10,606 bases of DNA. Source: Patescibacteria group bacterium. GTDB taxonomy: Bacteria; Patescibacteriota; Kazan-3B-28; UBA10110. The stretch is taken from NCBI GenBank assembly GCA_003524745.1, contig DQGN01000028.1, forward strand, positions 471 to 11,076, written 5' to 3'. Within the stretch, counting starts at the first letter, position 1; the number at the start of each line of letters is the position of its first letter. The notes below the pieces were generated by a model that saw nothing but the letters and a program-made list of their open reading frames with translations, was not told the DNA's origin and did not search any database. Shown here piece by piece: positions 1 to 6,305 of this stretch. The translations under genes and the position numbers were made by a program.

Positions 1-69
1 TCGGAATGTTCACTTATTATGCTACACCAAAATCTCTGCGCCAAGCAGTATTATGCTGAATCTATGAGT

Positions 70-330
70 TTAACGAATAGCCAGAAGAGTAATGATAGCA
101 GCGATCAACCCTAACCAAATCAAAGATAGGGCGACAAGGGTGATAGCAGTCCCCCATTTGCGCTCGTGCAGTACCAGATACAAAGGATAGCCCAGCACCG
201 CTCCGCCCGCTAAAACAGCCGTAATCATAAAGATGAGGGGCATTAAAACGAAAGTGGTGACTGTCGGCGTGCTATTCTGAAAAACTTGGCTCAAATTAGT
301 CATGACAAGAGACCAGAGCCACACTACCAC
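70..330 (-). CDS. small hydrophobic membrane protein, possibly N-terminally broken
   Basis: I do not recognise a named family. The 86-residue product, read from a GTG at 330, has two clear membrane segments (about residues 26-52 and 61-85) joined by a short basic stretch (HERKWG). A partial hydrophobic segment (VVWLWSLVM) sits at the very N-terminus. No Shine-Dalgarno sequence precedes the GTG. In the same frame an ATG lies at 388-390 and would give MWKQIKEVLGLSVL, then a TAA at 346-348, then AIGAS leading into this ORF. Without the TAA the protein would be about 106 residues with three membrane helices, the first starting from an amphipathic, basic N-terminus as expected for a small membrane protein. 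The gene is therefore probably a recent pseudogene, affected by a sequence error, or started late at the GTG. It lies downstream of a glycosyltransferase gene and may share its transcript. Function unknown. Confidence 0.6.
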   Translation of the reverse strand: MVVWLWSLVMTNLSQVFQNSTPTVTTFVLMPLIFMITAVLAGGAVLGYPLYLVLHERKWGTAITLVALSLIWLGLIAAIITLLAIR

Positions 331-345
331 GCTGGCACCAATAGC

Positions 346-390
346 TTAGAGTACACTTAGACCCAAAACCTCTTTAATTTGTTTCCACAT
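346..390 (-). pseudogene. detached N-terminal codons of the small membrane protein
   Basis: On the minus strand an ATG at 388-390 opens a 14-codon frame, MWKQIKEVLGLSVL, closed by TAA at 346-348. The frame is the same as that of the downstream ORF (70-330), and the hydrophobic pattern continues across the stop (VLGLSVL, stop, AIGASVVVWLWSLVM), as one transmembrane helix would. I infer that this is the original start of that gene, cut by a nonsense change. A real 14-residue peptide is possible but less likely. Confidence 0.5.
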
Positions 391-436
391 ATAATTATTT
401 TTAATTATCTATTTTTTACTCCCTCCCCACCTCTCC

Positions 437-459
437 TCCTCCCCTCGGGCAGGGGAGGA
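437..459. repeat. GC-rich palindromic repeat, copy 1
   Basis: The stem is CCTCCCCT / AGGGGAGG (438-445 and 451-458) with a 5-nt loop CGGGC, extended by one A-T pair at 437/459. A pyrimidine-rich tract (419-437) precedes it on the plus strand. The same 8-bp stem occurs at 5055-5075, a shuffled version at 5191-5211 and a close relative at 10425-10446, so this is a dispersed family. It lies just past the stop of the glycosyltransferase gene ending at 482. No U-run follows on either strand, so it is not a classical terminator, although it could slow polymerase or protect an mRNA 3' end. Confidence 0.75.
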
Positions 460-481
460 ACTTGACACCTGATGCTTGGTG

Positions 482-1606
482 CTATCTGACGAGCTGCTTG
501 TAGAGTTTTTCGGTTTCGCGCACCATGGTGGTGGTAGTGAATTTTTGCAAGGTGTCGTATCCGCCCACAGCTAATTTTTTCTGCAATTTCTTGTCGTTCA
601 ATAACTTCATAATCGTAGAAGCCAATTGTTTTGAATCACCCGGGCTGACCAATAAACCGTTGCGGTTACTGGTAATAATTTCCGGAATGCCCCCTACTTT
701 GGTAGCCACGATCGGCACATGGGCTTTCATCGCTTCTAAAATAGAGATACCGAAAGCTTCTGATTTGGAACAAAGCACAAACACAGAAAAAGTTTTAAGA
801 ATATCCGCTACATTGTTGATAACGCCGGTAAAAACTACCGCCTCGGCAACTTTTAGTTTTTGGGTGAGACGTTGCAGATATTTTTGCAAAGGACCGGACC
901 CCACAATAACTAATTTGGCATTGGGAAAACGCTTAAGCACCCTTGGCATGGCTTTGATCAGGGAAGCGGTATCCTTTTGAATATTCATACTACCGATGGT
1001 GCCTATCACTACATCTTTCAGTCCGAGAGAGTACTTTCTTAGCAACTCGAATTCTGAATGCAATGGTTTATCGGATAGGAGTTCAATGCCGTTATAGATC
1101 ACTTGGATTTTGTCTGGCTTGGTAATATGGGCAGACAGCAAAAAGTCTGCTACGGCTTTAGATACGGCGATGGTTTTGTGAGTTATCTTATCTAACATCC
1201 GCATCGATCGGATATGCGCCCAATGCAAAAGCGGATTATCTAACTTAAATTCCTTGGTCCAAGTATGTTCGGTATAAACTACCTTGATCGGCAAATCCTT
1301 TACCGCCAACCGAGCCAACAAGCCTGCCCGTTGGCCATGGGCATGCATAATATCCGGGTCGTACTTAATTAGTAATTTTCTAATCGCATTGACTGCTGCA
1401 ACATCAGAACGCGACCGCATGGGCACTAAAAAGGTGGTGATCCTGTGGTTGTTTAATTCGGCCGCCAAGGGACCTTGGGGCAAAATCACCGACACGCTAA
1501 ATTCTTTGGGGTCTAAACCAGTAACGAGCGATAGTAAATGGCGCGGAGCGCCGGTTAAGGAGCTATCGCCGATGACATAAGTAATACTGATCTTTTTTTT
1601 AGCCAT
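482..1606 (-). CDS. glycosyltransferase family 4 (GT-B fold)
   Basis: The 374-residue product is a typical GT4 retaining glycosyltransferase that moves a sugar from a nucleotide-sugar donor to a lipid- or polysaccharide-linked acceptor at the cytoplasmic face of the membrane. The N-terminal acceptor domain has the glycine-rich loop GDSSLTGAPRHLL (about residues 13-25) and HAHG near 88-91. The C-terminal donor domain begins near residue 198 (VVIGTIGSMNIQKD) and contains VIVGSGP (about 233-239). The family E-x7-E motif is E283 to E291 (EAFGISILE), followed by VGGIPEI. Length is normal. There is no signal peptide or membrane helix. The ATG shares 8 nt with the end of gltX (ATGGCTAA), with no obvious Shine-Dalgarno, so translation is probably coupled. 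Donor and acceptor cannot be told from sequence. A role in surface glycan synthesis is inferred from the other glycosyltransferases nearby. Confidence 0.9.
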   Translation of the reverse strand: MAKKKISITYVIGDSSLTGAPRHLLSLVTGLDPKEFSVSVILPQGPLAAELNNHRITTFLVPMRSRSDVAAVNAIRKLLIKYDPDIMHAHGQRAGLLARLAVKDLPIKVVYTEHTWTKEFKLDNPLLHWAHIRSMRMLDKITHKTIAVSKAVADFLLSAHITKPDKIQVIYNGIELLSDKPLHSEFELLRKYSLGLKDVVIGTIGSMNIQKDTASLIKAMPRVLKRFPNAKLVIVGSGPLQKYLQRLTQKLKVAEAVVFTGVINNVADILKTFSVFVLCSKSEAFGISILEAMKAHVPIVATKVGGIPEIITSNRNGLLVSPGDSKQLASTIMKLLNDKKLQKKLAVGGYDTLQKFTTTTMVRETEKLYKQLVR

Positions 1607-2912
1607 TTAGTTTAGTAATTGCTATTTCTAAACGCTGCAAAGACTCTGTCTTACCTAATACCGCTAATAATTCGACTGGACTAGGACTGCCAGAAAGACC
1701 AGAAAGAGCTGCTCTCACCGGCCAAAAAAGATCTCCCGCAGTTAGCCCCTCCGCCACAATTGTATCATCCAACACTTGCTGCAAACCAGTCTCCGTCCAA
1801 GAGCTGGGCGCCAGAGCGGATAATACTTTATGCGCTGCCTGCAGGCCACGGCCAGTCAGGGCGGGGGTACTTTTTTTGAAAACTAATAGATCTTTGTCGT
1901 ACTCTGGTGACTGATAAAAATATTCAGCTAATTTGGGCAGCTCGGCTAAATATTCCGCCCGATCTTGCAATAATTTCAGCACTTGCTGGTGATACTCGTC
2001 GGTACCCGCAAAAGGTAAATGCGGTTTGGCCAACTTATAATATTCCGCCAATGGCATCTGGTTAAGATAGTGATGATTTAGGTGATTAAGATATTTGATA
2101 TCGAACACGGCCCCAGCTTTTTGCACCCGACTTAAATCAAACACCTGAATAAGTTCTTCTAAATCAAAGAATTCTTTGGCCGAGGGTTCGCTCCAACCGA
2201 GTTGCGCCAAAAAATTAATTAAGGCGATCGGGAGGTAGCCCTTGTTAATATAGTCGACAAAATTTACATCGCCGGAACGTTTGCTCATTTTAGTGCGATC
2301 CGGATTCAAAATTAAAGGAATATGCGCATATTTCGGCGGTTCAGCGCCGAAGGCTTGAAACAAGAGAATGTGCTTAGGGGTATTAGACAAATGGTCTTCC
2401 CCGCGAATAACATGCGAGATTTTCATTTGCCAATCATCCACCACATTCACAAAATGGAAAATAAAATCGCCGTTACTTTTAGCGATAACAAAATCGTCGA
2501 AAGCTTCGGCGGTAAATTCTACTTTGCCTCGGATCAGGTCATCGACAATAATTTTGCCATCTGTCGGCGTGCGAAAATAATAGGCGCCGTCTTTGCTATA
2601 CGCTTTATCCTCCGCTACTAATTGATTTAAATATTTTTGGTAGAAATCAGTCCGATCGGATTGCTTGTACTCTTCACCCCAATTCAACCCTAACCATTTT
2701 AAGTTATCCTTAATATCTTTTTCGAAAATATCCTGGTTGCGTTCTTTGTCAGTATCCTCGATGCGCAAGATAATCTCGCCGGCATTCTTCTTGGCGAATA
2801 GATAATTAAACAACGCAGTTCTCGCACTACCAATATGCAATGCTCCGGTCGGACTCGGCGCGAATCGAACCCGGATATTATTAGCAACTGATTTGCCCAC
2901 ATTGACCTCCAT
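1599..2912 (-). CDS. gltX: glutamyl-tRNA synthetase (class I)
   Basis: GluRS attaches glutamate to tRNA-Glu in the cytoplasm. Many bacteria also use it to mischarge tRNA-Gln for later amidation by GatCAB; whether this one does cannot be judged here. The Rossmann catalytic domain starts with RVRFAPSPTGALHIGSARTA: the HIGH motif appears as HIGS at residues 26-29. IEDTD (51-55) and GEDHLSNTPKH (171-181) are typical of the family, and the KMSKS loop is KMSKR at 208-212. The region that carries the zinc-binding cysteines in E. coli GluRS (about 98-127) has no cysteine here. At 437 residues it is somewhat shorter than the usual 465-485. The ATG at 2912 overlaps a strong Shine-Dalgarno (GGAGG, 2906-2910) that is better placed for a GTG at 2898-2900 (codon 5), so the true protein may begin MGKSVANN. 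Its 3' end overlaps the next glycosyltransferase gene by 8 nt. Confidence 0.96.
   Translation of the reverse strand: MEVNVGKSVANNIRVRFAPSPTGALHIGSARTALFNYLFAKKNAGEIILRIEDTDKERNQDIFEKDIKDNLKWLGLNWGEEYKQSDRTDFYQKYLNQLVAEDKAYSKDGAYYFRTPTDGKIIVDDLIRGKVEFTAEAFDDFVIAKSNGDFIFHFVNVVDDWQMKISHVIRGEDHLSNTPKHILLFQAFGAEPPKYAHIPLILNPDRTKMSKRSGDVNFVDYINKGYLPIALINFLAQLGWSEPSAKEFFDLEELIQVFDLSRVQKAGAVFDIKYLNHLNHHYLNQMPLAEYYKLAKPHLPFAGTDEYHQQVLKLLQDRAEYLAELPKLAEYFYQSPEYDKDLLVFKKSTPALTGRGLQAAHKVLSALAPSSWTETGLQQVLDDTIVAEGLTAGDLFWPVRAALSGLSGSPSPVELLAVLGKTESLQRLEIAITKLNG
2906..2910 (-). promoter_or_regulatory. Shine-Dalgarno that shifts the gltX start to GTG 2900
   Basis: Read on the minus strand, GGAGG lies 5 nt before an in-frame GTG (2898-2900) and overlaps the ATG at 2910-2912. 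An RBS cannot serve the codon it overlaps. Either GTG is the start, or the ATG is used on a near-leaderless transcript: a TACAAT-like -10 box lies at 2919-2924, about 7 nt upstream of the ATG, but without a convincing -35 box. Confidence 0.5.
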
Positions 2913-2999
2913 ATCCTAATTGTAACAAAAAGTAGTTGGCTTTATGATAAACCAATAATGTACAATGAGACATTATCAATATTTGTTCCTTTGTCCTCT

Positions 3000-3022
3000 A
3001 AAGGCTCTCTCGCACAGCCTTT
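3000..3022. terminator. hairpin 1 of a three-hairpin cluster after wecG
   Basis: Stem AAAGGCT / AGCCTTT (3000-3006 and 3016-3022), 7 bp, 9-nt loop. It is the most distal of three adjacent hairpins between wecG and gltX, counted in the direction of wecG transcription. It has no U-run of its own. It may be a backup terminator, an mRNA 3'-end stabiliser, or part of a small RNA. Confidence 0.45.
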
Positions 3023-3024
3023 CT

Positions 3025-3054
3025 ATAAAACCTGGCTCTTCGCCGAGAACCAGG
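3025..3054 (-). terminator. rho-independent terminator of the murA-wecG unit
   Basis: On the minus strand CCTGGTTCT pairs with AGAGCCAGG over 9 positions, including one G-U pair, around a 6-nt loop. TTTTAT follows (3025-3030). This is the textbook intrinsic terminator layout for the wecG transcript. On the plus strand the wobble position becomes a C-A mismatch (3036/3049), so the helix fits minus-strand RNA better. Confidence 0.7.
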
Positions 3055-3056
3055 CT

Positions 3057-3090
3057 CCCCTGCTTCCCCAAAGAAGCAGGGGTTTATTTT
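3057..3090. terminator. perfect 10-bp hairpin directly after the wecG stop
   Basis: CCCCTGCTTC (3057-3066) pairs perfectly with GAAGCAGGGG (3073-3082) around a 6-nt loop. On the plus strand it is followed by TTTATTTT (3083-3090), an intrinsic-terminator pattern for rightward transcription. On the minus strand it begins about 1 nt after the wecG stop codon (3084-3086) and lacks a U-run, so there it would act together with the next hairpin. The pair therefore forms a two-way termination site. Confidence 0.65.
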
Positions 3091-3959
3091 AGTGTTTTTT
3101 TGATCTTGTAGCGAACTACCCGGAGAGAAAAACCAAACACCGCCGTGAGGATACGCGCCCAGCGCCAAGGTTGGGTGAATAACCGCCAAATCCATTCCAA
3201 ACCATGGTTTTGTAACCATGCTGGCGATCTTTTAGCTGGTTGTTGATGGTTGCGCGGGGCGTTTAAGGCAACTCCGCCCGCGATAAAATCGAGAGCGCCC
3301 CCCACTCCAATAAAAATAATCCCGTCCGCTTGTTCTTTATAGGTTTTTATCCAGCGCAGTTGTTCTTTAGCTGGAAAAGCCAAAAAGACAAACTTAGGTT
3401 GGTTCGTTTTAATCTGCTGCATCGCTAATTCTTCGCTCTCATAAGGCGGGCCAGCACTGACTCCGGAAATAATTAAGTTGGGATAGAGCCATTGCAAATT
3501 TTGGGCAGCTGCCTTAGCCACGCCCTCCGCTGCCCCGACTAAAAATATGCTCCACCCCCGCTGAGCTGCTAATTTACTGATCTCCCATACCATATCAGCA
3601 CCAGTAATTCTTTCGGGGATAACAGAGCTGACATAATCAGGTTGCCAAATAATTCTTAGCCCTGTTCCCATCCAATTCATATAGGCTTGCAGATAAGTGA
3701 ATAGCGGATATTTAGCTAAAGGCAACGACAAATATTTGGCAGCCCACAAAATCCCGATCCCATCAGGCAAAGATAGATCGGCGCTGTTGATCAAAGCCCT
3801 AAACTCGGCATCAGTTTGCGCTTGCACCACAAATTCAGGGTTAGGCGTAACAATAGCATGGCTCTGACCATCCTCGGCTAACGCGCTAATGCGCTCTAAG
3901 GCTTCAGGGACAGTAATGGCGTCAACGGTTACCCCCAAAATATCTATAGTTTTCCGCAT
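3084..3959 (-). CDS. WecG/TagA/CpsF family glycosyltransferase (GT26)
   Basis: Family members transfer N-acetylmannosamine or a related sugar from a UDP donor to undecaprenyl-diphosphate-GlcNAc at the inner membrane face, early in teichoic acid, enterobacterial common antigen or capsule synthesis. VTPNPEFV holds the conserved Thr38 and Asn40, and LPDGIGI holds Asp66, matching in spacing the active-site Thr and Asp described for TagA. ERITGADMV (116-124), AGPPY (169-173) and GVGGALDFIAG (218-228) are further family motifs. The C-terminus (WLQNHGLEWIWRLFTQPWRWAR, then a hydrophobic and basic tail) resembles the appendage that guides TagA to the membrane. Between WAAK and ERITG there is an insertion of about 35-40 residues rich in aromatics, giving 291 residues against the usual 240 or so. 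The gene overlaps the preceding glycosyltransferase by 16 nt and is the last of the murA-led unit. The exact sugar cannot be told. Confidence 0.93.
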   Translation of the reverse strand: MRKTIDILGVTVDAITVPEALERISALAEDGQSHAIVTPNPEFVVQAQTDAEFRALINSADLSLPDGIGILWAAKYLSLPLAKYPLFTYLQAYMNWMGTGLRIIWQPDYVSSVIPERITGADMVWEISKLAAQRGWSIFLVGAAEGVAKAAAQNLQWLYPNLIISGVSAGPPYESEELAMQQIKTNQPKFVFLAFPAKEQLRWIKTYKEQADGIIFIGVGGALDFIAGGVALNAPRNHQQPAKRSPAWLQNHGLEWIWRLFTQPWRWARILTAVFGFSLRVVRYKIKKTLK

Positions 3960-5251
3960 GCTTTTAATTCGTTAGTAATGAGCTTAATTAATTCAGCTTG
4001 AAAACGCGATTTATTAAATTTTTCGGCCTGTTGAGTAATTTTATCTACTACAAAATTATTTTCTTGTTGCAAAAACTTTTGCAAAGTTTGCGTTAAGGAT
4101 GCGGCTGTGGGTTGATCGAAAAACATTCCGGTCACGCCTTCTTGGATAGTTTCCAGCGTGCCCCCTTTGCGATAAGCAATGACTGGCCTACCCGCCGCCA
4201 TAGCTTCTACCGGTACGATACCAAAATCTTCTTCGCCCGGGAAAATGACTGCCCGACAATTCTGCAAATATTTGATTTTATTCGCATCGTTTTGCCAGCC
4301 CAAAAAATCGATGCTAAAGCCAGCTAACTTTTTGAGGCGGGCTTCATCCTCGCCTGTTCCGATAATAACTAAGGGCAGCCGCAAAGTATTGCAAGCCGCG
4401 ATGGCCAGATCGATTTTTTTATAAGGAGTTAGCCGCGATACTATTAAAAAATAATCGCTATGGGTAGCAGCGGGCTTAATTTTATCAGTATCTACCGGCG
4501 GATAAATGATGGCGCTATCCTGGCGATAATATTTACGAATGCGATTTTTTACATATTGGGAAATGGCGATATATTTTTGGACTCGGCCAGAGCTTAATTT
4601 ATCCCAGATCCGCAATTGGTGCAGAAGGCCATACAATATCCGTTTGCCTAACCCATTCAACCGCTGCTCGTTGATGTAGGTATGAAAAGCATCCCACAGA
4701 TAACGCGTGGGCGAGTGACAATAAGAAATATGGACTGTTTCTGGCGAGGTGATAATTCCCCCCGCGAAAGAATGATTACTGGAAATAACTAAATCATATC
4801 CGGTAAAATCAAAGCTTTCGATAGCCAGCGCCATAAATGGTAATAAGAACTTAGTCGGAAGATGCAAAAACTTCTGCCACAATTGTAAATAGGACACGAT
4901 GATTTTGCGTTGTGGGAATAAAGCCCCCACCCTCGGGTGGTAAAGCAATGTATAAATCGGAGCCTCGGGAAATAGCTCGCTGATCGCTCCAGTTACTTTT
5001 TCCGCTCCGCCAATTTTGACTAAAAAATCATGCACAAGCGCAATTTTTATCTTTCCTCCCCTTCCGGAGGGGAGGTTAGGCCTGCCCCGCGGAGCGACAT
5101 CTATATCGGAAGAGGCTAATGACCTATTTCCGATGAGATGGAGCGAATGCTGGGGTGGGGAGTGTTTGTCTATACTCCCTCCTCCCCTAACCCCTCCTCG
5201 GACAGGAGGGGAACTTTCTATCCCACCGACCGGTTTTAAAGCTGTTTCCAT
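3944..5251 (-). CDS. glycosyltransferase family 4 with repeat-encoded N-terminal extension
   Basis: This is a GT4 glycosyltransferase of the mannosyltransferase-like subgroup. The fold starts at KIALVHDFLVKIGGAEKV (about residues 69-86) and continues with SYCHSPTRYLWD (176-187), AISQYVKNRI (229-238), IVSRLTPYKKID (270-281) and the E-x7-E motif E341 to E349 (EDFGIVPVE), then GGTLETI. Such proteins normally begin just before KIALVHDF. Here the first 67 codons after the ATG at 5251 read through two palindromic repeats and a spacer (low-complexity SSPPVRGGVRGGGS and APRGRPNLPSGRGGK). No ATG, GTG or TTG occurs in frame near the fold start; codon 68 is ATA, 4 nt after GGGGAGG supplied by a repeat arm. 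The true start is therefore uncertain: the long form from 5251, which overlaps the upstream gene by 16 nt, or a non-canonical ATA or ATT at 5050/5044. A role in surface glycan assembly is likely; donor and acceptor are unknown. Confidence 0.88.
   Translation of the reverse strand: METALKPVGGIESSPPVRGGVRGGGSIDKHSPPQHSLHLIGNRSLASSDIDVAPRGRPNLPSGRGGKIKIALVHDFLVKIGGAEKVTGAISELFPEAPIYTLLYHPRVGALFPQRKIIVSYLQLWQKFLHLPTKFLLPFMALAIESFDFTGYDLVISSNHSFAGGIITSPETVHISYCHSPTRYLWDAFHTYINEQRLNGLGKRILYGLLHQLRIWDKLSSGRVQKYIAISQYVKNRIRKYYRQDSAIIYPPVDTDKIKPAATHSDYFLIVSRLTPYKKIDLAIAACNTLRLPLVIIGTGEDEARLKKLAGFSIDFLGWQNDANKIKYLQNCRAVIFPGEEDFGIVPVEAMAAGRPVIAYRKGGTLETIQEGVTGMFFDQPTAASLTQTLQKFLQQENNFVVDKITQQAEKFNKSRFQAELIKLITNELKACGKL
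5051..5215. repeat. composite palindromic repeat cassette inside the glycosyltransferase frame
   Basis: Two hairpin repeats face each other across roughly 115 bp. The left hairpin is CCTCCCCT-TCCGG-AGGGGAGG (5055-5075) followed by TTAGG. The right one is CCTAA followed by CCCCTCCT-CGGAC-AGGAGGGG (5191-5211). Left and right are approximate inverted copies, like the ends of a small non-autonomous element. The spacer holds another inverted repeat (ATCGGAA 5105-5111 and TTCCGAT 5128-5134). The cassette lies between the end of the upstream gene (5236) and the conserved start of the glycosyltransferase fold (about 5047) and contains no stop in that frame. No target-site duplication is evident by eye. 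Confidence 0.65.
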
Positions 5252-6303
5252 AAATTAATTATTTTTTGAGCAGAGATATCCCAATTAAACTCCTGCAGTC
5301 TTTGTTTGCCTTTGGCGATTAAGCTACTTCTTAATTCACCATCATCGACCAATCGATGCAATCCCAAATTCATCTCATCAATATCTTGGGGATTAACCAA
5401 CAGAGCAGCTCCATCAGCAATTTCTTTGGTCCCACCCAGATTAGAAGTCATCACGGGTACGCCAGCAGCAAAACCTTCCAGAATAGTCAGACCAAAACCC
5501 TCATACAAAGAAGGATAAACCACGCCCAAAGCATGGCGATATAACCCAGGCAATTGTTGGGTAGGCACATAGGACAGGCTCAAAACCTGATCGGTAAGCT
5601 GTAGGCGTTTGATTAATTTTTGCACTTGTTTGAACCCATGTCCGGGTGACCCCGCCAAGACCAATTTAACTTGCGGGTGCGCTGCCGCAAACCCCTGAAA
5701 AGCTTTCAGCACTTGGAGAATATTCTTGCGAAATTCAATCCGCCCGACAAACAAAAGATACTCGCCCAAATTTGGATTGGTATTATCGTCCGACCAATCG
5801 CTTCTTAATGCGTGATAGACTACCGCTACGTTATCGCCGGGAACCTGAAAGTATTTTTTAAGATCTTTTTTGGTGTGTCGGCTGACAGCGATCAAGTGAT
5901 GCCCTTGTTTGATGGCTCGGCGAACCGTTAACCAAGACATCAGCCGAGCCCGCCAAGTATAACTCTGGGGCAATAAATACCAAGCTAAATCATGAATAGT
6001 GGCAACGCCTTTGGTCTGGGGCGGCAATTTTGGTAAAATATGGCTCGGTGACCAAAAAATATGCGGCGGATTCTTGCGGATAGCCCGACTTAAGTGTAGC
6101 TGCGTCCAAAACCGCTTACCTGGCACCACCACATTTACCACATGCTCGCCCTGCATATCAACTGGGAGAGCAGCTGGAGTATACAACCAGTAAGTATTGG
6201 CTGGGTCATTTCGTAAAATCGCTTTGATCAAATCAGTAGTCACGACTTCAACCCCAGTTTTTTTGCCAGACAAAATTGCACTCGCATCAATTCCAATAAC
6301 CAT
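5236..6303 (-). CDS. glycosyltransferase family 4
   Basis: This 355-residue GT4 enzyme has the expected two-domain GT-B layout. The N-terminal part shows GIDASAILSGKKTGVEV (4-20), WSPSHILP (84-91), ATIHDLAWYLLP (101-112) and LIAVSRHTKKDL (137-148). The donor-binding part starts with YLLFVGRIEFRKN (182-194), whose Arg188 and Lys193 fit the residues that contact donor phosphates in this family, followed by LVLAGSPGHG (214-223). The E-x7-E motif is E268 to E276 (EGFGLTILE), then GGTKEI. It starts 2 nt after the murA stop, with a weak AGGG upstream, and ends 16 nt inside the next glycosyltransferase frame, so it belongs to the same transcript. The subgroup is often annotated as mannosyl- or rhamnosyltransferase, but the sugar is not provable here. 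No membrane segment is seen; it is probably a peripheral cytoplasmic enzyme of surface glycan synthesis. Confidence 0.92.
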   Translation of the reverse strand: MVIGIDASAILSGKKTGVEVVTTDLIKAILRNDPANTYWLYTPAALPVDMQGEHVVNVVVPGKRFWTQLHLSRAIRKNPPHIFWSPSHILPKLPPQTKGVATIHDLAWYLLPQSYTWRARLMSWLTVRRAIKQGHHLIAVSRHTKKDLKKYFQVPGDNVAVVYHALRSDWSDDNTNPNLGEYLLFVGRIEFRKNILQVLKAFQGFAAAHPQVKLVLAGSPGHGFKQVQKLIKRLQLTDQVLSLSYVPTQQLPGLYRHALGVVYPSLYEGFGLTILEGFAAGVPVMTSNLGGTKEIADGAALLVNPQDIDEMNLGLHRLVDDGELRSSLIAKGKQRLQEFNWDISAQKIINLWKQL

Positions 6304-6305
6304 AG

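Noticed and set aside
525..980. 151-codon open frame on the plus strand
   Set aside because: It lies entirely antisense to the GT4 gene at 482-1606, with no domain or motif. The same applies to the other open frames antisense to gltX, wecG, the GT4 genes and the PEGA gene.
1593..1600. A8 homopolymer at codons 3-5 of the first glycosyltransferase gene, a possible phase-variation tract
   Set aside because: An 8-nt run in a Lys-Lys-Lys context is ordinary for this composition, and nothing else suggests phase variation.
2955..2976. ATAATG / CATTAT inverted repeat upstream of gltX as a repressor operator
   Set aside because: Six AT-rich base pairs with a 10-nt gap are expected by chance, and no regulator gene is nearby.
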